This document shows, piece by piece, positions 9,056 through 16,362 of a stretch of DNA of 64,000 nt. The position numbers were made by a program, and so were the translations under genes. This stretch comes from Thermobaculum terrenum ATCC BAA-798 (lineage in GTDB: Bacteria > Chloroflexota > Chloroflexia > Thermobaculales > Thermobaculaceae), in NCBI RefSeq assembly GCF_000025005.1, contig NC_013525.1, forward strand, positions 1,452,501 through 1,516,500, read 5' to 3'. The stretch's first letter is position 1. Every line of letters begins with the position of its first letter. A model generated the notes under the pieces. The model did no database searches. It had not been told where the DNA came from and was given only the letters and a program-made list of their open reading frames with translations.

Positions 9056-9112
9056 GCCGTAAGTAGAACTAACGGCTCCGATGTGCGCCATTGGGTCGCA
9101 CTCGTGAGCCGT
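9056..9112 (-). promoter_or_regulatory. Structured 5' leader of the S1 gene with two competing hairpins
   Basis: Hairpin I: ACGGCTC/GAGCCGT (9072-9078 with 9106-9112) closes a 4x4 internal loop and an inner stem GTGCG/CGCAC (9083-9087 with 9097-9101). It begins within two bases of the predicted transcript start. Hairpin II: bases 9056-9064 pair with 9068-9076 (eight of nine positions pair, 3-base loop). Both hairpins need the same GCCGT segment (9072-9076 read on the minus strand), so they exclude each other. Hairpin II ends just before the AAAAGGGAG ribosome site. This pattern suggests a regulatory switch, possibly S1 autocontrol, but that is inference. Confidence 0.6.
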
Positions 9113-9120
9113 CTGCTGAC

Positions 9121-9149
9121 ATTATAGTAAATTAGGGAATACCTATCAA
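9121..9149 (-). promoter_or_regulatory. Consensus sigma-70 promoter of the S1 gene
   Basis: On the minus strand TTGATA and TATAAT are separated by exactly 17 bases. This is one of the best promoters in the window. The predicted start is near 9114, so the leader is about 72 bases. Confidence 0.82.
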
Positions 9150-9195
9150 CGAAAGCTCGAAAGGCAAGACATATGAGCTATTGGAATAAATTTCA

Positions 9196-10287
9196 CTAAG
9201 GGGCTACCTTCAAGCTCTCGAGCTCCATCTGGATGGCATCACAGGCTGTGGAGATATCCTCTTTAGTAAAGTACCCTAGGTGTCCCAGCCTGATAATCCT
9301 CCCAGAGAGTTCGGCTTGCCCTCCGCCTACTATGACTCCGTGTTTATCTCGCAAGTTATTCTTGAAGGCTTTACCATCTATACCTTCAGGGACTTTGATA
9401 GCCGTAACTGTGTTGGAAGCATAGCGCTCATCAGCAAATAGCTCTAACCCCATTTCTTTTATACGATTCCTCGTATAAGCCCCTGCTTCAGCATGCCTCT
9501 CCCATATAGCCTCAAGTCCTTCTCGCATCATCAAATCTAGAGCAACTTCCAAGGCATAGAAAAGACTTACAGCAGGAGTGTAAGGTGTCTGACCCTTCTC
9601 GAGCGAGGATTTTGCTGCCCTGAAATCCCAGTAATACCTGGGAAGCTTTGCAGCCTGAACAGCTTGCCATGCACGCTCACTGACGCTAACCATGACCATA
9701 CCCGGTGGTATCATCCAAGCCTTCTGGGATCCTGAAACCACAACATCCAGGCCCCATTCATCTGTCAGAACAGGGATAGCCCCCATAGAACTCACAGCAT
9801 CTACCAAAAGCAGCAGGTTTCTTTCCTTTACTATAGTTGCCAGATCCTTGAGAGGATTAGTAACGCCTGTTGAAGTTTCGTTATGGGTAATCAATACTGC
9901 CTTCACGTCAGGGTTTTCATCGAGAGCCTGGCGGAGTTGCTCAGGATCAACAGCTCTACCCTTGGGTATGGAGACACGTCGCACATCAAGTCCAAAGGTC
10001 TCGGCTATCTTGGCGAACCTGTCACCGAAAACTCCTATACTAACAGCCAGTACTGGATCCCGTGGCGACAAAGTGTTTACAATCGCCGCTTCCAATCCCC
10101 CGGTACCCGAAGCGGGAAATATTAACACATCTCCCTTTGTACAGTAGAAATACTTGAGCGACTCGGTGCACTGATTTAGAATATTGGCGAATTCCGGTCC
10201 TCTATGGTCTATCATGTCCCTGTGCATCGCTGCTTGCACTTGTGCAGGCAAAGGGGTTGGCCCCGGAATTCTTAGGTTCTGACGCAT
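9196..10287 (-). CDS. Class V aminotransferase (alanine/serine-glyoxylate aminotransferase family)
   Basis: A 363-residue PLP enzyme of the serine-pyruvate/alanine-glyoxylate aminotransferase group. It begins MRQNLRIPGPTPLP, matching the family's IPGPTP start. The PLP lysine is in VVSGSQKAWMIPPG, preceded by the cofactor-binding Asp in LLLVDAVSSMG. I chose ATG 10287 because AGGAG (10298-10302) lies ten bases before it; ATGs further upstream are only one base from this site or lack one. A TATAAT lies at 10325-10330 on the minus strand. It could serve glyoxylate, serine or purine-degradation metabolism (PucG-like enzymes are relatives); substrate cannot be told. It stands alone between the S1 gene and a divergent AI-2E operon. 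Confidence 0.88.
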   Translation of the reverse strand: MRQNLRIPGPTPLPAQVQAAMHRDMIDHRGPEFANILNQCTESLKYFYCTKGDVLIFPASGTGGLEAAIVNTLSPRDPVLAVSIGVFGDRFAKIAETFGLDVRRVSIPKGRAVDPEQLRQALDENPDVKAVLITHNETSTGVTNPLKDLATIVKERNLLLLVDAVSSMGAIPVLTDEWGLDVVVSGSQKAWMIPPGMVMVSVSERAWQAVQAAKLPRYYWDFRAAKSSLEKGQTPYTPAVSLFYALEVALDLMMREGLEAIWERHAEAGAYTRNRIKEMGLELFADERYASNTVTAIKVPEGIDGKAFKNNLRDKHGVIVGGGQAELSGRIIRLGHLGYFTKEDISTACDAIQMELESLKVAP

Positions 10288-10378
10288 AACACTCATTCTC
10301 CTAATAAAGATGCACGCTTTCACTATTATAAGAGATTACACATGCTATTAGTTATCACGACACAACTATCAGAGCTTA

Positions 10379-10387
10379 TGCTATATT
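10379..10387 (+). promoter_or_regulatory. Extended -10 promoter of the AI-2E/GNAT/pth/mfd operon
   Basis: TGCTATATT fits the TGn plus -10 pattern. The predicted start is near 10394 and the GTG start at 10419 follows a GAGG at 10405-10408. Confidence 0.45.
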
Positions 10388-10418
10388 CCCGCTGAGAAAT
10401 AGCTGAGGTTCCATAAAG

Positions 10419-11735
10419 GTGAGAGAAATAAGGTTTACCAAGAGGGCTAAAGAGATAACTATATGGATCTCGATAGCCGTAATTCTTTACTTCCTCCATA
10501 GCACTGCTCACCTGCTTACACCGTTTATCTGGGCTATTGTAGCTACATATATCTTCCATCCACTTGTAAGTTTTTTGTCCAGAGAATCGGGAGTACCTAG
10601 AGCTATATGGATCATACTATTGTACATAGCTGCTTTCTCAGCGGTCGCATGGAGCCTGATAAACGTCGTACCTATCATCAGAGACCAATCACTAGCCCTT
10701 GCTAACCAAGTACCGTACATCCTTAACCAAATAGAGGGCATTATCAATCGAAACCAGATGTTGCGAGAGTGGGGAATATCAGTCGATCTCAAGCAATTGG
10801 AATCACAGGTCGTAGCTCTTAGCGATAACTTCGCAGATTACGCACGCCGGATGGCAGTACCTATACTAACTGTGGTTATAGACAAAGCAGTTAAGTTCTT
10901 TATATTTCTCGTAGCTACATTCTTTCTACTTCTCCATGCGGATCACATCAAGAGCTCACTTCTTGAGTTCACCCCAGCCCCGTACAGGCACGAGATAGAG
11001 AACTTACTGAGGAGAATCAACGATACGTTAGGGGCTTACCTAAGGAGCCAGCTAATTCTGCTAGCCATAATGACCATAGCTACCTGGATATTCCTATCCG
11101 CTATACATGTGCAGTACGCCCTGCTTCTGGGAGTATTGACCGGTTTTCTGGAGCTCATACCTATTATCGGACCTTACACGGCAGGAGGTATAGCTGTTAG
11201 CGTAGCCTTGTTCCAGTCAAACCCTCCATTTGGGTGGAGTAACTTCACGCTCGCGGCAGTGGTAGCGCTAGGATACTTTATATTACGTCAGTTAGAAGAC
11301 AATTTAGTAATACCGTTTCTGATTGGTAGGGTGGTACATCTCAACCCAATAATAGTCATATTCTTTATAATGGCTGGGGCCAGCTATGGAGGTATATTGG
11401 GACTTCTAATTGCTGTGCCAATTGCCTCGGTCCTGCGCATAATCGCTCAGTATCTTTATAGCAAGATAATCGCTCCTGAGCCGGCGTTCTTCGTTACACT
11501 GTCAAAGGATGATAACCCCATCGAGCAAACTATTAAGGCCATACAATCTGGAGCAAGGCGCATAGTGTTGATCTCAGCAGAGGGCAATAACGCTCTAAGG
11601 GAACACGTTACTTTCCAACAACTGGTAAATCTTATGAACACAGAAGATGTCGAGATAACCGTGATCGCTCCGGATTCGATTACTCAGGCTCTAGCTACAG
11701 CCCACGGGATGAAGCTGAATGGGAACGGATGTTAG
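10419..11735 (+). CDS. AI-2E-family (TqsA/PerM-type) membrane protein with extra C-terminal module
   Basis: A 438-residue polytopic membrane protein. About eight hydrophobic segments lie between residues 10 and 350, and the family signature around FLELIPIIGPYTAG sits near 250. Members export varied small molecules or ions; the 'autoinducer-2 exporter' name applies to only a few. Typical members end around residue 350-370. Here about 70 further residues form a soluble alpha/beta-like tail, with two predicted strands (RRIVLISAEG and EITVIAPDS) flanking helices, like a small Rossmann-type half-domain. It starts with GTG and is the first gene of an operon with a GNAT enzyme, pth and mfd. Function of the tail is unknown. 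Confidence 0.82.
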   Translation: MREIRFTKRAKEITIWISIAVILYFLHSTAHLLTPFIWAIVATYIFHPLVSFLSRESGVPRAIWIILLYIAAFSAVAWSLINVVPIIRDQSLALANQVPYILNQIEGIINRNQMLREWGISVDLKQLESQVVALSDNFADYARRMAVPILTVVIDKAVKFFIFLVATFFLLLHADHIKSSLLEFTPAPYRHEIENLLRRINDTLGAYLRSQLILLAIMTIATWIFLSAIHVQYALLLGVLTGFLELIPIIGPYTAGGIAVSVALFQSNPPFGWSNFTLAAVVALGYFILRQLEDNLVIPFLIGRVVHLNPIIVIFFIMAGASYGGILGLLIAVPIASVLRIIAQYLYSKIIAPEPAFFVTLSKDDNPIEQTIKAIQSGARRIVLISAEGNNALREHVTFQQLVNLMNTEDVEITVIAPDSITQALATAHGMKLNGNGC

Positions 11736-12279
11736 TAATATAATGATCAGAGCTGGAAGGTTGTCAGATATAGCCTTATGTGAGAGGCTAGATGCCAGCT
11801 TCACCACCGATCTGGTTTGGCAGATAGCACTAGACTCCTATGGGATAGGTTCAGAAGAAGATATTTCCCTTCGACTACTAACCGCTAGGCTACCAAGGCC
11901 TAGAGCAATAACTGATCCTCCGATCCCATCACATCTCGAGAGCAAATGGGACAGGTTAGGTCTGTTCTTAGTGGCCGAGATAGACAAGCTAGTTGGCTTC
12001 CTATGCGCAAGTATAGAGGAGCAATACCTCAGGATCGAGCAAATAGTGGTAGATAAGCCATTCCGCAGATTAGGCATCGGTAATTCCCTGATGGGTGCTA
12101 CTATCAGCTGGGCTAGAGAAAACCATATGAAGGCAATTACTTGCACAATATCGACTAAGAACTATCCAGGTATAACGTTCTTTAGGTCGCAGGGCTTTCA
12201 TATATGTGGCTATAATGAGAAGCATTTCACTTCTGGAGATATAGCTATCTATATGGCACTGGAACTACTAGATGAATAG
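11719..12279 (+). CDS. GNAT-family N-acetyltransferase
   Basis: A 186-residue acetyl-CoA-dependent acetyltransferase. Motif A is visible as VVDKPFRRLGIGNSLM (about residues 112-127), which carries the acetyl-CoA pyrophosphate-binding R-R-x-G-x-G loop, and motif B follows near FFRSQGFHICGYN. The N-terminal half is longer than in minimal GNATs. The start at ATG 11719 overlaps the previous gene by 17 bases; an ATG at 11743 is an alternative. It overlaps pth by eight bases, so it is firmly within the operon. Acceptor substrate is unknown; a ribosomal-protein or antibiotic target cannot be inferred. Confidence 0.85.
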   Translation: MGTDVSNIMIRAGRLSDIALCERLDASFTTDLVWQIALDSYGIGSEEDISLRLLTARLPRPRAITDPPIPSHLESKWDRLGLFLVAEIDKLVGFLCASIEEQYLRIEQIVVDKPFRRLGIGNSLMGATISWARENHMKAITCTISTKNYPGITFFRSQGFHICGYNEKHFTSGDIAIYMALELLDE

Positions 12280-12853
12280 AGAATTTTTGATCGTTGGTCT
12301 CGGCAATCCTGGAAAAGAGTACGAACATACACGACACAATATAGGCTTCCTAGTAGTAGATGAGCTAGCCCGTAGATATAAATCATCTGGATTCTCTCTA
12401 ATCGACAGAGCATTAGTGGCAGAAATCTGTATAGATGGTCACAAAGCAATCTTGGCCAAGCCCGTTACCTACATGAACAACAGTGGGCAGGCAGTCAAGC
12501 TTCTGCTCAGACGCTACAATCTGGAATATCAGAGTTCCCTGATAGTTATATATGATGACCTAGATCTACCATTTGGAACCATTAGGGTGAGAACCAAAGG
12601 TAGCTCAGGAGGTCATCGAGGAGTTCAGTCGATAATAGATACTATTGGAAGTAACGAATTCTTAAGAGTTCGAGTGGGTATAGGGAGAGACCCCAAGTTA
12701 GATCCAGTAGATTACGTCCTTGGAAGATGGAACAAGGAGCAACTGCCTTACATTGATCACATGATCACTCACGCAGCAGATGCAGTGGAATCTTTGATCA
12801 AAGAAGGTGTTGAGATTACCATGAATAGCTTCAACACCAAATCAACGAAATAG
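12272..12853 (+). CDS. pth: Peptidyl-tRNA hydrolase
   Basis: A 193-residue Pth1 enzyme that rescues tRNAs from prematurely released peptidyl-tRNA. It has GLGNPGKEYEHTRHNIGF near the N-terminus with the catalytic histidine in TRHN, the substrate-binding asparagine in TYMNNSGQ, the catalytic aspartate in YDDLDLPFG, and the SSGGHRGVQSI motif. Length is normal. It overlaps the GNAT gene by eight bases and precedes mfd by 56 bases; pth-mfd is a well-known pairing in many bacteria. Confidence 0.97.
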   Translation: MNREFLIVGLGNPGKEYEHTRHNIGFLVVDELARRYKSSGFSLIDRALVAEICIDGHKAILAKPVTYMNNSGQAVKLLLRRYNLEYQSSLIVIYDDLDLPFGTIRVRTKGSSGGHRGVQSIIDTIGSNEFLRVRVGIGRDPKLDPVDYVLGRWNKEQLPYIDHMITHAADAVESLIKEGVEITMNSFNTKSTK

Positions 12854-12909
12854 GTATAAAACGACTTGATATACTAGATAGGTTACCAATATTACTTTCC
12901 TGGATATAA

Positions 12910-15900
12910 ATGACAACAAAGCCTCTAATAGAACTACTATCTAAGTCCAATCAAATCCAGCATCTAAAGGCACAACTCAGTAGAGGAGAAAAGGTCTGTT
13001 ATCTTCCATCTGCTGTCCCTTCTGCCTACCCAGCTTTGTGGGCAACATTATTTGCCGAGATGCACACAGACACTCTGTTGATAGTGCCAAGGCCAGAAGA
13101 AGCTCAGAACGTAGCTGACTCTCTATCTACATACCTATGGGATCCTAAGAGGGTACTGCTATGGCCGGCACACGATGATCTACCTTATGAGAGAATAGCT
13201 AGTCCAACTCAAGACTCTCCATTCAGAAGGCTATCAGCCTTGGAGCGAATATTACGAACAGATAGGGAGCCACTGCTAATCGTCGCAAGCGTTAAATCCA
13301 TCTTGGAACCCACGTTGGCTCGACGCTACTTTGAGGATCATAGAGAGTTTGTCAAGACAGGAGACGCTGTAGATATCATTGCCTTGGCTAACAGAGTGGC
13401 CGAGCTCGGTTATTCACCCGTTGCCAGTGTCGAAGAAGTCGGTCAGTTCTCACGGCGAGGCGGTATCTTTGACATATGGACACCATCATCAGATCTGCCA
13501 ATTAGATTAGAACTCTTTGGCGATGAAGTTGAAAGCATAAGGCTGTTTGATCCAGAAACACAAAGATCCACCCGAGAAATAGAATCATTCTCTATAATTT
13601 CGCCATACGAGATACCAGTTGCTGAGTATGAGTCAGCACTGGAACGCCTTCAGCAGATAGATCTGTCTAATCTGCGCCATGAAGTAACATCCAGCTGGAA
13701 ACAATCCCTGGAAAAGCTATCAGCAGGTGACCTTCCGGCCATACATAGCATAATAGCTCCATACTTTCCAAGTGGCCTGGGTAATCTGCTTGACTACCTT
13801 AGCGAAGGCACTATAGTCTTCACCGATCTGCCTGACAGGCTTGCGCTTACAGCGAGCACCCTGCGTTCACACATTGAAGGTATGCGACTGGAGATGGAGC
13901 AGTCAGGGGATATACCCTCGAACCTGCTTAGTCCTGTATTTGAATGGAGCTATATAGAGGATAGACTCAAGGCGCTACCGAAGATAGAACCTGTCAATTC
14001 GGCTGAGGGAAACCTTAAATTCTATCCCGCTCCACAGATTAGATCCAGCACCATAGACATAGTGGATAACCTGCGATCTTGGATTGACGAGGGTAGAACT
14101 GTATTTATCGTAACACGGCACCACGAGAGAATCCGCCACGTAGCCAAAGAGCACAACTTGCCACTGGCACTAGATGAAGATGTTAAACAGGGGCAGATGT
14201 TCATAGTACCTGGCTCCATTCAAGATGGTTGGATATGTGACGATATCAATCTGGTGGTTCTTTCAGACACTGAACTTTGGGGCTATAGGGAGCCAAGAAG
14301 GGCACGCTCTCCAAGGAAAGCTCCTCAGAGAGTCTTCCTAGCTGACCTCCAGCCAGGTAGCTACGTAGTACATGTAGACCATGGGGTAGCTAAGTACGTA
14401 GGCAATGTTATGAGAGGTAGCTCGGGAGCAGAACGAGAGTACCTGGTGTTGGAGTATGCCGGAGGGGACAGACTATACGTACCCGTAGATCAAATAGATA
14501 GAATCTCTCCATACATTGGTGGAGGTGAGCCTGCGCTCAGTCGGTTGGGAACCGCCGACTGGGCGCGTACCAAAAGAAGAGCCAAGAAGGCAGCAGATCA
14601 ACTAGCTAAAGAGTTACTTCAGCTATACGCAGCCCGAGAGATAGCCAAGGGTCATAGCTTTTCTCCAGACAATGAGCTCCATAAAGAGTTCGAAAGTGCG
14701 TTCCCTTACGTGGAAACGGATGATCAATTGGCAGCCATTGAAGATGTCAAGGCCGATATGGAATCGCCAAAGCCTATGGATAGGTTGATATGCGGAGATG
14801 TGGGGTACGGCAAAACCGAAGTGGCGCTTAGAGCTGCATTCAAGGCTGTGGCAGATGGCAAACAAGTCGCAGTACTCGTCCCCACAACCGTGCTTGCATT
14901 GCAGCATTATGAGACCTTTAGATCCAGATTTAACCCATTTGGCATACGAGTTGAGATGCTGTCCAGGCTACGGACCAAGAAGGAGAGGGACCAAGTCCTG
15001 GAAGATTTGCAGAAGGGTAATGTTGATATAGTTATAGGCACGCATACCATCCTTCAAAAAAATGTAGTTTTCAAGGACCTTGGGCTAGTCATAGTAGATG
15101 AGGAGCAAAGATTTGGCGTCAAGCACAAGGAGACGCTTAAGCAGATACGTACTCAGGTAGACGTGCTGACTCTTACAGCCACCCCTATACCCAGGACTCT
15201 GCAAATGGCGCTTTCGGGAGTGAGGGATATGAGTGTGATAGAAACTGCTCCCGAGGATCGCTTGCCTGTATACACCTATATTGTTCCGAAGAATGACAGC
15301 ATTATCAGGGACAGTATCATAAGGGAGTTGGAACGAGGCGGTCAGGTCTTCTACGTGCATAATAGAGTGCAGGACATCTACAAGGTAGCGCACAAACTAC
15401 AAGAGATGGTGCCAGAAGCTCGCATCACTGTTGCCCATGGTCAAATGCCAGAACAGCAGCTAGAGCAGGTAATGCTGGACTTCATGCATCACCATTACGA
15501 TGTTCTAGTATGTACCACCATTATCGAGTCAGGATTGGATATCCCCAACGCTAATACGCTAATAGTGGACGATGCCACACATATGGGCTTGGCTCAACTC
15601 TATCAGCTACGGGGTAGAGTGGGTAGAAGCAGCAATCGAGCATACGCATACCTCATGTACAGACCTGATGCCAGGATGACAGAGGATGCACAGAAAAGAC
15701 TGGAAGCAATTTCAGAAGCTACGCAGCTGGGTGCTGGCTTCCGAGTAGCTATGAAGGACCTTGAGATAAGGGGAGCAGGCAATTTCTTGGGGCCAGAGCA
15801 AAGCGGGCATGTTTATGCCATTGGACTAGAGCTTTACACCCAAATGATAGAGAGAGCGGTACAGGAACTGCGTACAGGACAACCCATAAGTGAGCCCCCA

Positions 15901-16362
15901 GCAGTAACGATAGATCTACCGATTCCAGCTCTGATACCCGAACATTACGTCTCTGATAGAGACACCAGAATCAGGTTGTACAGGCGATTAGCATCTACAT
16001 CAACGGCACGTGAGCTTAGATCGATGGAAAGCGAGATGCGAGATAGGTTCGGACCGCTACCTGAAGAGGCTATCAACCTGATCAAGCTCATAGATCTCAA
16101 GATAGTAGCAGCAAAAGCAGGTGTCACTGCAATACGAGCAGCTGACAACGAAGTAATAATCAAGACTGACAACCCTCCACCTGCTGAGAGGCTGGCACAT
16201 TGGCGAGGAGTTAGAGTAGTGCCTGGTCAGGTAAGAGTAGAGATTAGTGGCAAGCCCGATCGATGGCTTACTAGGTTAAGGTCCGTACTACTTCAGATGT
16301 CCTACACGCCCGAGGAGTATCAGTCAACCGGCCTGGAAGATAGGATGGTTAGCGGGAGATAA
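12910..16362 (+). CDS. mfd: Transcription-repair coupling factor Mfd
   Basis: A 1150-residue translocase that removes RNA polymerase stalled at DNA damage and recruits UvrA. Domains in order are the UvrB-like N-terminal part (to about 330), a CarD-like RNA-polymerase-interacting domain (around LADLQPGSYVVHVDHGVAKY, near 480-560), and the RecG-like helicase motor with Walker A CGDVGYGKTE, the DEEQRFG box and a PIPRTLQMAL motif. The C-terminal TRCF domain follows. All motor motifs look intact. It is the last gene of the AI-2E/GNAT/pth operon, and its stop overlaps the convergent mutS2 stop by 14 bases. Confidence 0.97.
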   Translation: MTTKPLIELLSKSNQIQHLKAQLSRGEKVCYLPSAVPSAYPALWATLFAEMHTDTLLIVPRPEEAQNVADSLSTYLWDPKRVLLWPAHDDLPYERIASPTQDSPFRRLSALERILRTDREPLLIVASVKSILEPTLARRYFEDHREFVKTGDAVDIIALANRVAELGYSPVASVEEVGQFSRRGGIFDIWTPSSDLPIRLELFGDEVESIRLFDPETQRSTREIESFSIISPYEIPVAEYESALERLQQIDLSNLRHEVTSSWKQSLEKLSAGDLPAIHSIIAPYFPSGLGNLLDYLSEGTIVFTDLPDRLALTASTLRSHIEGMRLEMEQSGDIPSNLLSPVFEWSYIEDRLKALPKIEPVNSAEGNLKFYPAPQIRSSTIDIVDNLRSWIDEGRTVFIVTRHHERIRHVAKEHNLPLALDEDVKQGQMFIVPGSIQDGWICDDINLVVLSDTELWGYREPRRARSPRKAPQRVFLADLQPGSYVVHVDHGVAKYVGNVMRGSSGAEREYLVLEYAGGDRLYVPVDQIDRISPYIGGGEPALSRLGTADWARTKRRAKKAADQLAKELLQLYAAREIAKGHSFSPDNELHKEFESAFPYVETDDQLAAIEDVKADMESPKPMDRLICGDVGYGKTEVALRAAFKAVADGKQVAVLVPTTVLALQHYETFRSRFNPFGIRVEMLSRLRTKKERDQVLEDLQKGNVDIVIGTHTILQKNVVFKDLGLVIVDEEQRFGVKHKETLKQIRTQVDVLTLTATPIPRTLQMALSGVRDMSVIETAPEDRLPVYTYIVPKNDSIIRDSIIRELERGGQVFYVHNRVQDIYKVAHKLQEMVPEARITVAHGQMPEQQLEQVMLDFMHHHYDVLVCTTIIESGLDIPNANTLIVDDATHMGLAQLYQLRGRVGRSSNRAYAYLMYRPDARMTEDAQKRLEAISEATQLGAGFRVAMKDLEIRGAGNFLGPEQSGHVYAIGLELYTQMIERAVQELRTGQPISEPPAVTIDLPIPALIPEHYVSDRDTRIRLYRRLASTSTARELRSMESEMRDRFGPLPEEAINLIKLIDLKIVAAKAGVTAIRAADNEVIIKTDNPPPAERLAHWRGVRVVPGQVRVEISGKPDRWLTRLRSVLLQMSYTPEEYQSTGLEDRMVSGR

